The notes: a model not told the origin generated them from the letters alone. A stretch of DNA of 6,055 bases from Candidatus Coatesbacteria bacterium RBG_13_66_14 (GCA_001774505.1 MFAF01000023.1:2034-8088), one strand, 5' to 3'. Positions 1 to 5,109 are shown, counted from the stretch's first letter. Numbers and translations are program-made.

Positions 1-713
1 GGGTCGTCGGCGTTCAACAGGGCGACGGCCCCGGGCTCGAGCTGGGTGAACAGCCGGCACTTGGTGGCGTAGTAGCCCTCCAGCCGCCGGTGGTAGTCCA
101 GGTGCTCTTGGGTGACGTTGGTGAAGCCCGCCGCGACGAACGAAAGGCCGTCCGTGCGCCGCTGGTCCAGGGCGTGGCTGGTCACCTCCATCACCACGTC
201 GCGCAATCCCAGGTCCACCGCCTCCCGGAAGAGACCGTGGAGCTTGAGCGGCTCCGGGGTCGTCCAGTCGGCCTCCTCCCAGCGGTCGCCGAGCCAGTAG
301 CCCGTCGTCCCCAGCAGGGCCGCCTTCCGCCCCGCCTCTCCCAGGATGCCCGCGATGATGTGGGCGCTGGTGGTCTTGCCGTTGGTGCCGGTGACGCCGA
401 CGAGGCGCAGCTTCTCCGCCGGGCGGCCGAACCAGTTGGCGGCGAGCTGGGCCAGGGCCAGTCGCGGGTCCTCGCTGGTCGCCCAGGGCACCTCCACCCC
501 GGCCGGGGGCGGCGCGGGAGCCAGAACCGCCGCGGCGCCGCGCTCCAGGGCGTTGCCCAGGTAGGCCAGGGCGTCGTGCCCCACCCCGCCCATGGCGACG
601 AAAAGGGTTCCCGGCTCGACCCGGCGGGAGTCGTAGGCGATTTTCTTGATCTCGGTGTCGCCGCGGACGAGCGCGGCAGCCGGCGTGCTTGCGATGAGGG
701 CGCTGAAGCGCAT
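1..713 (-). CDS. murE: MurE, UDP-N-acetylmuramyl-tripeptide synthetase (N-terminal half, cut by window edge)
   Basis: Cytoplasmic Mur ligase that uses ATP to add the third, diamino acid residue to UDP-MurNAc-L-Ala-D-Glu in peptidoglycan synthesis. Reading the minus strand from 713 gives 237 codons with no stop, about half of the family's usual length. Visible are the N-terminal UDP-binding part (YDSRRVEPGTLFVA at residues 27-40), the P-loop GTNGKTT (109-115), the TTP substrate motif (151-153), EVTSHALDQ (176-184), and TQEHLDYH (201-208) followed by Lys218, the expected carbamylated lysine. The region that would show whether meso-DAP or lysine is added lies outside the window. In-frame ATGs occur at 740, 725 and 713. 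I chose 713 because MRFSALIAS is a typical MurE beginning, a GGGGAA lies 4 nt upstream, and the -10 box of the likely promoter overlaps the ATG at 740. Family assignment is secure; the start is likely. Confidence 0.95.
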   Translation of the reverse strand, partial: MRFSALIASTPAAALVRGDTEIKKIAYDSRRVEPGTLFVAMGGVGHDALAYLGNALERGAAAVLAPAPPPAGVEVPWATSEDPRLALAQLAANWFGRPAEKLRLVGVTGTNGKTTSAHIIAGILGEAGRKAALLGTTGYWLGDRWEEADWTTPEPLKLHGLFREAVDLGLRDVVMEVTSHALDQRRTDGLSFVAAGFTNVTQEHLDYHRRLEGYYATKCRLFTQLEPGAVALLNADD

Positions 714-738
714 GGGATTCCCCATTCGTTTGAATGTC

Positions 739-767
739 ATGGTATCACCGGCGCGTCGGGCTGGCAA
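739..767 (-). promoter_or_regulatory. Putative sigma-70-type promoter of murE
   Basis: On the minus strand TTGCCA (767-762) and TACCAT (744-739) are separated by exactly 17 nt, and TGA directly before the -10 makes it an extended -10 (TGN). Transcription would begin near 732, leaving a leader of about 20 nt before ATG 713. The -10 includes the AT of the upstream ATG at 740, so that codon could not be translated from this promoter. Seen by eye only; the matching design at 1359-1387 adds support. Confidence 0.55.
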
Positions 768-848
768 GCCCGGATGGGGGGAGGCGCGGTTTCCCTTTCC
801 CCGTAAAAGCGGCGCGCCGACGGGTAGGGGTAAGGGCAACCCTATTCC

Positions 849-871
849 CCCTCCCCCCTCAGGGGGGAGGG
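849..871. repeat. C-tract/G-tract hairpin, 10-bp perfect stem
   Basis: CCCTCCCCCC (849-858) and GGGGGGAGGG (862-871) are perfect inverted complements around a TCA loop. No T-run follows on either strand, so it is not an obvious intrinsic terminator. It lies upstream of murE and outside any gene, and resembles REP-type extragenic palindromes. Confidence 0.7.
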
Positions 872-890
872 ATGGGGAGGGTGATAAGAG

Positions 891-921
891 AACGGTGGGG
901 ACTAAAGTCCCCGCCCTACAT
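891..921 (-). repeat. 31-bp palindrome family, copy 1 (inverted)
   Basis: Read on the minus strand this differs at a single position from the copies at 5110-5140 and 5289-5319, which are identical to each other. The stem arms are 894-903 and 906-915, with one G-T wobble pair. It sits 4 kb from the other copies, in the opposite orientation, so the unit is dispersed rather than a local duplication. No T-run follows it here. Confidence 0.85.
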
Positions 922-974
922 TTGGGCGCACGGGGGTAAAATCAAGCGGGTGGGTGTGGACACCCGCCCCTACG
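908..974. repeat. 67-bp direct repeat, copy A
   Basis: Matches 1187-1253 at 65 of 67 positions, with mismatches at 956 and 959, at an offset of 279 bp. The unit contains half of the 31-bp palindrome, a spacer (TTTGGGCGCACGGGGGTAAA) and a hairpin GCGGGTG/CACCCGC followed by CCCTACG. The hairpin arms are conserved in both copies and the two mismatches lie in the loop. Confidence 0.85.
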
Positions 975-1006
975 GGTTATGCGTGAAACGCGCGTTAACC
1001 TCGTAG

Positions 1007-1040
1007 GGGCCGACCGACGGCACGCCGTTCAGGTCGGCCC
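1007..1040. repeat. Two-tier GC-rich inverted repeat
   Basis: The outer arms GGGCCGACC (1007-1015) and GGTCGGCCC (1032-1040) are perfect over 9 bp. Inside them ACGGC (1017-1021) and GCCGT (1024-1028) form a second stem. A related string, GGGCCGACC followed by an ACGGCGCGCCGT core, appears at 5240-5264, so this may be another dispersed family. Confidence 0.7.
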
Positions 1041-1042
1041 GC

Positions 1043-1064
1043 GGGCGGGTCTAAAGCCCCGCCC
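1043..1064. repeat. Hairpin with 7-bp GGGCGGG/CCCGCCC stem
   Basis: Arms 1043-1049 and 1058-1064 enclose an 8-nt loop, TCTAAAGC, which resembles the ACTTTAGT centre of the 31-bp family in reverse. It is followed by CCTATCAT. Probably a diverged relative of that family. No T-run follows. Confidence 0.5.
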
Positions 1065-1108
1065 CTATCATCGCAAACGGTGGGGGCATGGTTGGGACGT
1101 GTAGACGA

Positions 1109-1200
1109 ATGCGGCGGGGATAGGAACCGAGCGAAGCGAGCTATGCCCCTGGCAAACCGAGCGTAGCGAGCTACGCCCCGGGCGAATCCCCGCCCTACAT
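1109..1200. repeat. Composite element: 30-bp tandem repeat inside palindrome-family arms
   Basis: GGCGGGGA (1113-1120) and TCCCCGCC (1187-1194) are the same arms as in the 31-bp palindrome family, and the right end (1187-1200) matches 14 nt of that family exactly. Instead of an 8-nt loop they enclose 66 nt. That interior holds two direct copies of an AACCGAGCG...GCCCC unit at 1125-1149 and 1155-1179, with a period of 30 and 23 of 25 positions equal. The second unit contains TAGC/GCTA arms (1164-1173). No reading frame in it looks genuine. Confidence 0.65.
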
Positions 1201-1253
1201 TTGGGCGCACGGGGGTAAAATCAAGCGGGTGGGTTTGAACACCCGCCCCTACG
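1187..1253. repeat. 67-bp direct repeat, copy B
   Basis: Second copy of the unit at 908-974 (65 of 67 positions). It overlaps the right arm of the composite element at 1109-1200. The GCGGGTG/CACCCGC hairpin is kept. It ends about 100 nt upstream of the dCMP deaminase promoter. Confidence 0.85.
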
Positions 1254-1280
1254 TCTGCAAATTACGAATCCGAATCGTAG

Positions 1281-1302
1281 GGGCGACCGTCCACGGTCGC
1301 CC
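1281..1302. repeat. Perfect 10-bp inverted repeat upstream of dCMP deaminase
   Basis: GGGCGACCGT (1281-1290) and ACGGTCGCCC (1293-1302) are perfect complements around CC. The same GGGCGACC/GGTCGCCC core recurs at 1910-1931 just after the deaminase gene, so the gene is flanked by related palindromes. It lies 57 nt upstream of the -35 box. I treat it as a repeat rather than an operator because the core is dispersed. Confidence 0.7.
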
Positions 1303-1358
1303 ACGGTTGCATTTGTGCGTGCGGTCACGAGCGCCGCGACCGGGAGGACGCAAACGCC

Positions 1359-1387
1359 TTGCCCGCGCCCCGGGACTCTGGTAGAAT
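1359..1387 (+). promoter_or_regulatory. Sigma-70-type promoter of dCMP deaminase
   Basis: TTGCCC (1359-1364) and TAGAAT (1382-1387) are spaced by 17 nt, with TG at 1379-1380 giving an extended -10. The predicted start near 1394 leaves a leader of about 14 nt before ATG 1408, just enough for the RBS. This argues against the longer in-frame start at 1315, which lies upstream of the promoter. Confidence 0.7.
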
Positions 1388-1397
1388 GCACCCTCCG

Positions 1398-1403
1398 AGG
1401 GAG
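1398..1403 (+). promoter_or_regulatory. Ribosome binding site of dCMP deaminase
   Basis: AGGGAG lies 4 nt before ATG 1408. Together with the promoter it fixes this start over the in-frame ATG-equivalent 93 nt upstream. Confidence 0.7.
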
Positions 1404-1407
1404 CAAG

Positions 1408-1869
1408 ATGAGCCGGCCGTCCTGGGACGAATACTTCATGCAGATCGCCGGGCTGGTGTCCACGCGCTCCACCTGCCTGCGCCGCAGAGTCGGGGCGGTG
1501 CTGGTCCGCGACAAGACCATCCTGGCGACCGGCTACAACGGCACCCCTCGGGGGTTGAAACATTGCGACGAGCTGGGCGGCTGCTACCGTGAGCAGCTCG
1601 GCGTCCCTTCCGGCGAGCGCCACGAGATCTGCCGGGGGACGCACGCCGAGCAGAACGCCATCGCCCAGGCCGCCCTGGTCGGCGTATCCACCAAGGATTC
1701 CACCCTCTACGTGACGAACCATCCCTGCAGCATCTGCACAAAAATCCTGTTGAACGCGGGTGTCAGGAGAGTGGTCTACGCCGAGGGTTACCCCGACGAG
1801 CTGGCGCGCTACCTGATCGAGGAGGCCCGGAACCTGGGTCTGTTGGAGGTCAACTGCCTGGGGGAGTAG
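1408..1869 (+). CDS. dCMP deaminase, ComEB-type zinc deaminase
   Basis: Converts dCMP to dUMP and ammonia in the cytoplasm, supplying the substrate of thymidylate synthase. The 153-residue protein has the cytidine/deoxycytidylate deaminase zinc site: HAE (His79, Glu81 as proton shuttle) in [11 protein letters not shown] and PCSIC (Cys107, Cys110). [14 protein letters not shown] (42-55) and GVPSGERHE (65-73) are typical of ComEB/dCMP deaminases rather than tRNA adenosine deaminases. Cys23, Cys53, Cys59 and Cys75 could form a second structural zinc site, as known in phage T4 dCMP deaminase; this is inferred. An in-frame start at 1315 would add 31 residues with no family similarity and would precede the promoter, so I reject it. 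The gene appears monocistronic. Its TAG stop (1867-1869) is part of the first arm of the inverted repeat at 1866-1935. Near-certain family; the exact nucleotide substrate is very likely dCMP. Confidence 0.93.
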   Translation: MSRPSWDEYFMQIAGLVSTRSTCLRRRVGAVLVRDKTILATGYNGTPRGLKHCDELGGCYREQLGVPSGERHEICRGTHAEQNAIAQAALVGVSTKDSTLYVTNHPCSICTKILLNAGVRRVVYAEGYPDELARYLIEEARNLGLLEVNCLGE

Positions 1870-1935
1870 GGGCGACCCGTAGGAGGGGCGGGGCACTGTC
1901 CCCACCCGCGGGCGACCGCAGAGGGTCGCCCCTAC
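1866..1935. repeat. Nested inverted repeat carrying the deaminase stop codon
   Basis: GTAGGGGCGACCC (1866-1878) and GGGTCGCCCCTAC (1923-1935) are perfect 13-bp inverted arms. Between them are GGGG/CCCC arms (1890-1893, 1900-1903) of the type seen in the 31-bp family. A second GGGCGACC (1910-1917) can pair with GGTCGCCC (1924-1931) as an alternative to the long outer stem. The TAG at 1867-1869 ends the dCMP deaminase. No T-run follows, so it is not a standard intrinsic terminator, though it could protect the 3' end of the mRNA. Confidence 0.75.
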
Positions 1936-1991
1936 AAGCCCCGCCCCTACGGCTCGGTAAAACCACTGCTCTCGATGTGGGCGCGACGAAC

Positions 1992-2000
1992 TGATTTATA
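1992..2000 (+). promoter_or_regulatory. Possible extended -10 promoter of the dehydrogenase-enolase operon
   Basis: TGA followed by TTTATA (1995-2000) has the same TGN plus -10 form as the two other promoters here and is a rare AT-rich patch. The expected -35 position (1972-1977, TCGATG) matches poorly. Transcription would begin near 2007, leaving a leader of about 23 nt that contains the RBS. Confidence 0.4.
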
Positions 2001-2015
2001 CCCGTTGAGCGGGAC

Positions 2016-2022
2016 AAGGAGG
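2016..2022 (+). promoter_or_regulatory. Strong ribosome binding site before the GTG start at 2030
   Basis: AAGGAGG lies 7 nt before the GTG at 2030, a near-ideal Shine-Dalgarno sequence and spacing. It decides in favour of a GTG start, although no ATG is available near the expected N-terminus. Confidence 0.8.
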
Positions 2023-2029
2023 GCTTGGG

Positions 2030-3088
2030 GTGGGTATTTTCGAGAAACTGGTCGAGGGTGGCCACGAGCAGCTCATCTTCTGCCAGCACCGCCCGACCAA
2101 GCTGCGCGCCCTGATCGCCATCCACAACACGACCCTGGGGGCGGCCCTGGGCGGGTGCCGAATCCGGAATTACCCCACCGAGGAAGAAGCCGTGGACGAC
2201 ACGCTCCGCCTGGCGGAGAGCATGACCTACCAGGCGGTTTTAGCCAACTACGACGCCGGCGGGGGTATGACCGTTATCTGGGGGGAGCCGGAGGTAAAGG
2301 AGGACGAGGCGGTCCTGCGAGCCTTCGGCCGCTTCCTGAACGGCATCGGCGGCCGCATCGTCACATTTTCCGACCTGGGCACCGACGATGACGACATGCG
2401 CTCGGTGGGCATCGAGACGCCCCACGTCATCGCCAGCTCCCCCCACGAGGTCCCCTCGGACGTGGGGGCGGCCTGGGGGGTGTACTACGGCATCACCGCC
2501 TGCCTGAACACCTGCTTCAACAACTCCAGCGTGCAGGACAGGACCGTCGTCATCCAGGGCGTGGGGGGCGTGGGCAGCGCCCTGGCTTCGATCCTCGTCC
2601 AGATGGGCGCCAAGATTTTCATCTCCGACCTGAAGTACGACCCCCTCAAGGCGATTCAGGACCTCCACCCCGACGTGGGGATGGTCCGGACGGAAGAAGT
2701 TTACGACGTGCCGTGCGACATCTTCAGCCCCTGTGCCGTGGGGGGGGTCATAGACGCCGACACGGTGGAGCGCCTGCGGTGCAAGATCGTGGCCGGCGCC
2801 GCCTTCAACGTGCTGGCCGACGCCTCCTTGGCGACGCGTCTCGAGGAGAGGGGAATCCTCTTCGCGCCGGAATTCGTGATAAACGCCGGCGACGTACTGA
2901 TGATGAACCGCCCGGGCGACACGGCCGACCTCGAGGAGGTCAAACGGGCGACGCGGCAGATTTACCTGAACCTTTCCAAGGTCTTCGCCCGCGCCAGGCA
3001 GATGGGCGTGCCGCCGCTTTTCGCCGCCCAGGAAATGGCCCGCGAGAAGATAGCGCGGATCGGAAAGACCAAGTCAATCATGTGCTAG
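2030..3088 (+). CDS. Leucine dehydrogenase-family protein lacking both active-site lysines
   Basis: A 352-residue member of the Glu/Leu/Phe/Val dehydrogenase family, closest in layout to Bacillus-type leucine dehydrogenase (about 364 residues), which deaminates branched-chain amino acids with NAD+. Family marks are ALGGCRIRNYPTEEEA (39-54), MTYQ (65-68), AGGGMTVIWGEP (76-87), TFSDLG (112-117), the GVGGVG dinucleotide loop (177-182) with Asp200 to bind the NAD ribose, CDIFSPCAVGGVI (229-241), AGAAFN (255-260) and INAGDVL (284-290). The two lysines conserved in active enzymes, Lys68 and Lys80 in leucine dehydrogenase numbering, are Gln68 and Met80, while Asp115 is kept. Codons CAG and ATG read cleanly. 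Normal oxidative deamination is therefore unlikely; a changed reaction or a sensory or structural NAD-binding role is possible. First gene of a likely operon, 27 nt before enolase, with a GTG start and strong RBS. Family certain, function open. Confidence 0.85.
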   Translation: MGIFEKLVEGGHEQLIFCQHRPTKLRALIAIHNTTLGAALGGCRIRNYPTEEEAVDDTLRLAESMTYQAVLANYDAGGGMTVIWGEPEVKEDEAVLRAFGRFLNGIGGRIVTFSDLGTDDDDMRSVGIETPHVIASSPHEVPSDVGAAWGVYYGITACLNTCFNNSSVQDRTVVIQGVGGVGSALASILVQMGAKIFISDLKYDPLKAIQDLHPDVGMVRTEEVYDVPCDIFSPCAVGGVIDADTVERLRCKIVAGAAFNVLADASLATRLEERGILFAPEFVINAGDVLMMNRPGDTADLEEVKRATRQIYLNLSKVFARARQMGVPPLFAAQEMAREKIARIGKTKSIMC

Positions 3089-3100
3089 GGCACCAACAAC

Positions 3101-3106
3101 GGGGAG
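3101..3106 (+). promoter_or_regulatory. Ribosome binding site of enolase
   Basis: GGGGAG lies 9 nt before ATG 3116, in the 27-nt gap after the dehydrogenase-like gene. No promoter or terminator is visible in this gap, supporting co-transcription. Confidence 0.6.
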
Positions 3107-3115
3107 AACCAACAG

Positions 3116-4414
3116 ATGTGCAAGATAGCCTCAGTCGTGGGTCGCGAGATACTCGACTCCCGGGGCAACCCCACCGTGGAGGTCGAGATCTTCACCAACG
3201 AGGACAAACTCGGCCGGGCCATGGTCCCGTCGGGGGCCAGCACCGGCGAGCACGAGGCCGTCGAGCTGCGCGACGGCGACAAGAAGCGCTACCACGGCCT
3301 GGGCGTGCTCAAGGCCGTGAACAACGTGAACACGGAGATACGCCAGCTCCTGGTGGGGATGAACCCCCTGGACCAGGAGAACATAGACCGGGCGCTGATC
3401 GAGCTGGACGGCACCCCGAACAAGAGGCGCCTGGGGGCCAACGCCATCCTGGGGGCCAGCGTCGCCGTGGCCAAGGCGGCGGCCCGGCACTACGACATTC
3501 CGCTGTACCGCTACCTGGGCGGCGCCGCGGCCCGAGTCATCCCGGTGCCCATGTTCAACATCCTCAACGGCGGCATGCACGCCGACAACAACGTGGACAT
3601 GCAGGAGTTCATGATCTGCCCCACGGGCTTCCCCAGCTTCCGCGAGGCGCTGCGGGCCGGCTCGGAGATTTTCCGCGCCCTGGGTCAGGTGCTCAAGAAG
3701 CAGGGCTACTTCATCGGCGTGGGCGACGAGGGCGGATACGCCCCGAACCTGAAGTCCAACGCCGAGGCCTTCGAGAAGCTCATCGAGGCCATCGAGTTGG
3801 CCGGGTACAAGCCGGGGGGCGACGTCTGGATCGCCCTGGACGCCGCCGCCAACAGCTTCTACAAGGACGGCAACTACCGGTTGGAGGCCGTGGGCAAAAC
3901 CTTCGACACCGCCGGGCTGATAAAGGTTTACTGCGAGTGGGCCGACATGTACCCGCTCATCTGCATCGAGGACGGCCTGGCCGAGAACGACTGGGAGGGG
4001 TTCATCGAGCTCACCCGCCAGCTGGGCGACCGGATCCAGATTACGGGCGACGACATCTACGTCACCAACGTGGAAAGGCTCCGGGAGGGCATCCGGCGGA
4101 GGGCCTCCAACTCGATACTCATCAAGCTCAACCAGATAGGCACGGTTTCGGAGACGCTGTTGACGATGCGCACCGCCTTCTGCTCCGAGATGACCTGCGT
4201 CGTCAGCCACCGCTCCGGCGAGACGGAGGACCCGGCCATCGCCCACCTCGCGGTGGCCACCAACTGCGGCATGATCAAGGCCGGGGCCCCGAACCGCAGC
4301 GAGCGCCTCGCCAAGTACAACGAGCTTCTGCGGATAGAGGAGTCCCTGGAAACTTCAGAGTATCCCGGCATCGAGGTTTTCAACGCCCGGGCCGCCAGAA
4401 ACGGAGGGCGATGA
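3116..4414 (+). CDS. eno: Enolase (phosphopyruvate hydratase)
   Basis: Cytoplasmic glycolytic enzyme that interconverts 2-phosphoglycerate and phosphoenolpyruvate with magnesium. The 432 residues match the normal bacterial length. The N-terminus [19 protein letters not shown] is canonical, with the mobile loop GAST (40-43). Catalytic and metal residues are all present by family comparison: Glu164 (QEF), Glu205 (GDEGG), Asp242 (ALDAAA), Glu285 (IEDGLAE), Asp312 (GDD), Lys337 (IKLNQIGT), His365-Arg366-Ser367 (SHRSGETED) and Lys388. Small departures are GLGV instead of the usual GKGV (61-64) and IKAGAP instead of IKTGxP (387-392). Neither removes a known catalytic residue, so it should be active. 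It lies second in the cluster, 27 nt after the dehydrogenase-like gene, and its TGA overlaps the ATG of the lipoprotein gene by 4 nt. Confidence 0.97.
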   Translation: MCKIASVVGREILDSRGNPTVEVEIFTNEDKLGRAMVPSGASTGEHEAVELRDGDKKRYHGLGVLKAVNNVNTEIRQLLVGMNPLDQENIDRALIELDGTPNKRRLGANAILGASVAVAKAAARHYDIPLYRYLGGAAARVIPVPMFNILNGGMHADNNVDMQEFMICPTGFPSFREALRAGSEIFRALGQVLKKQGYFIGVGDEGGYAPNLKSNAEAFEKLIEAIELAGYKPGGDVWIALDAAANSFYKDGNYRLEAVGKTFDTAGLIKVYCEWADMYPLICIEDGLAENDWEGFIELTRQLGDRIQITGDDIYVTNVERLREGIRRRASNSILIKLNQIGTVSETLLTMRTAFCSEMTCVVSHRSGETEDPAIAHLAVATNCGMIKAGAPNRSERLAKYNELLRIEESLETSEYPGIEVFNARAARNGGR

Positions 4415-5028
4415 ATAGCGTTCTGGGAGCGGTTTACGCGGTCCCCCTGCTGGTCGTGCTCCTCTTGGCCGGCTGCGCCGACGGCTCCGAAGAGGCCCGG
4501 TGGACGCCCATGCCCGACCTGGGGCGGCTCCCGCTGTCGGCCGTCGAGGAATTCGGGACCCGGGAGGGCGGGGGGACCATGCGCTTCGACGGGAAGGATT
4601 ACCTCGTCGCGCGGGTGTGGAGCGCGGAGGAGCTCACCGCGCCCCTGACGCTGAAGCCCTGCGCCTACTGGTGGTACGAGGCGGCCTGGGAACAGCCCGA
4701 CGTCATCAACCACATCACGACCCAAATTTCGAAGAACACGCTCTACGTCGAGGTCGGCGGCAAGCTGATCGAGGTGGGGCAGGCCAAGCGCGGCTTCGAG
4801 CCCCAGTACGCAAAAACATTCGCCCGGGGCTCCGAACCGGAGCACATGCGCTTCGTGGACTGGGATGTTTACGATTTCCCCGAGGCGACCTACGAGGAGT
4901 GGACCCTCGCGCAGGGCGGCGAGTATAAAATCCGCGTCGAGGTTTTCGGCTCGGCCTACGAGGACCCCTCCGGCGACATCGTCTACGAGACGTACTACCA
5001 CTACACCTTCCTCGAGCTTCTCGACTGA
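4411..5028 (+). CDS. Putative lipoprotein of unknown function
   Basis: A 205-residue protein that I do not recognise. Residues 1-21 form a hydrophobic signal segment ([11 protein letters not shown]) ending in the lipobox L19-A20-G21-C22, so the mature protein should start at Cys22 and be lipid-anchored. Ala follows the cysteine, which in enteric bacteria would allow outer-membrane sorting. Unusually, the signal has no Lys or Arg before the hydrophobic core; upstream in-frame codons include RQKRRA but no start codon. The mature part is acidic and rich in Trp and Tyr (AYWWYEAAW at 85-93, [10 protein letters not shown] at 191-200), with alternating segments such as [13 protein letters not shown] suggesting beta strands. 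The only other cysteine is Cys84. The ATG overlaps the enolase stop (ATGA), with GGAGGG 2 nt upstream, so translational coupling is likely. The open frame continues far upstream through eno, but only this part looks like protein. Real gene probable, role unknown. Confidence 0.8.
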   Translation: MNSVLGAVYAVPLLVVLLLAGCADGSEEARWTPMPDLGRLPLSAVEEFGTREGGGTMRFDGKDYLVARVWSAEELTAPLTLKPCAYWWYEAAWEQPDVINHITTQISKNTLYVEVGGKLIEVGQAKRGFEPQYAKTFARGSEPEHMRFVDWDVYDFPEATYEEWTLAQGGEYKIRVEVFGSAYEDPSGDIVYETYYHYTFLELLD

Positions 5029-5055
5029 CGGATCGGCTGGTCGGTTGTGCTTTTT

Positions 5056-5087
5056 AAAAAAGTAGGGACGGACTGACCGGTCCGCCC
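5056..5087 (-). terminator. Possible minus-strand terminator for the TPR gene
   Basis: Read on the minus strand, GGGCGGAC (5087-5080) pairs with GTCCG and, after one bulged base, CCC (5073-5065). TAC and then six T (5061-5056) follow. It lies about 250 nt past the TPR gene stop, so the 3' untranslated region would be long and would cross the palindrome copies. Confidence 0.4.
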
Positions 5088-5104
5088 GTTAGATAGACCT
5101 AACG
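5087..5104. repeat. Small hairpin CGTTAG/CTAACG
   Basis: Arms 5087-5092 and 5099-5104 pair perfectly around a 6-nt loop, directly before the terminator copy of the palindrome family. It is the only AT-containing stem in this gap. Confidence 0.5.
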
Positions 5105-5109
5105 GCTAT

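Larger units (their letters stand above)
741..1358. other. Gene-free, repeat-dense region between the divergent murE and dCMP deaminase genes
   Basis: No convincing coding sequence, RNA gene or transposase is visible on either strand apart from the murE promoter at its left edge. From left to right it holds a C-tract/G-tract hairpin (849-871), an inverted copy of the 31-bp palindrome family (891-921), a 67-bp direct repeat (908-974 and 1187-1253), two GC-rich hairpins (1007-1064), a 30-bp tandem duplication (1125-1179) and a perfect 10-bp inverted repeat (1281-1302). Short open frames here are by-products of GC-rich repeats: the minus-strand frame at 995-1210 translates into near-repeating RYARFARGIARFARF. 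Confidence 0.75.

Noticed and set aside
90..806. 238-codon plus-strand open frame at the left edge
   Set aside because: It lies opposite murE, which has a full set of Mur ligase motifs; the plus-strand translation is Arg/Gly/His-rich shadow sequence.
995..1210. Minus-strand frame giving a near-repeating RYARFARGIARFARF peptide
   Set aside because: The peptide repeat simply reflects the 30-bp DNA tandem repeat; there is no RBS, and the surroundings are non-coding palindromes.
891..1302. Possible CRISPR array from recurring palindromic repeats
   Set aside because: The units differ in sequence and orientation, spacing is irregular, there are no equal-length unique spacers, and no cas gene is present.
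1281..1302. Operator site for a repressor of dCMP deaminase
   Set aside because: The palindrome core recurs at 1910-1931 downstream of the gene and belongs to a dispersed repeat type, so a specific operator role is not supported.
741..1358. Insertion sequence or transposon remnant
   Set aside because: No transposase fragment in any frame, and no paired terminal repeats with target duplication; the content fits accumulated small extragenic palindromes better.
1315..1407. 31-residue N-terminal extension of dCMP deaminase
   Set aside because: The promoter at 1359-1387 and RBS at 1398-1403 lie inside it, and the extra residues do not resemble the family's N-terminus.
1866..1935. Intrinsic terminator for dCMP deaminase
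   Set aside because: The stems are strong, but no T-run follows on the plus strand, so I list it only as an inverted repeat.
3131..4246. 371-codon minus-strand open frame opposite enolase
   Set aside because: Antisense shadow of eno: Val/Leu/Gly/His-rich with no domain features, lying wholly opposite a gene with every catalytic residue in place.
2713..4410. Plus-strand open frame continuous with the lipoprotein gene, running through the dehydrogenase-like gene and eno
   Set aside because: It overlaps two certain genes in another frame and its translation is Arg/Gly/Pro-rich low-complexity sequence typical of GC-rich shadow frames. Only the part from 4411 has a signal peptide and ordinary composition.
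4057..5001. 314-codon minus-strand open frame opposite the end of eno and the lipoprotein gene
   Set aside because: It spans two sense-strand genes and shows no recognisable motif; the sense strand has RBS, overlap and lipobox evidence.
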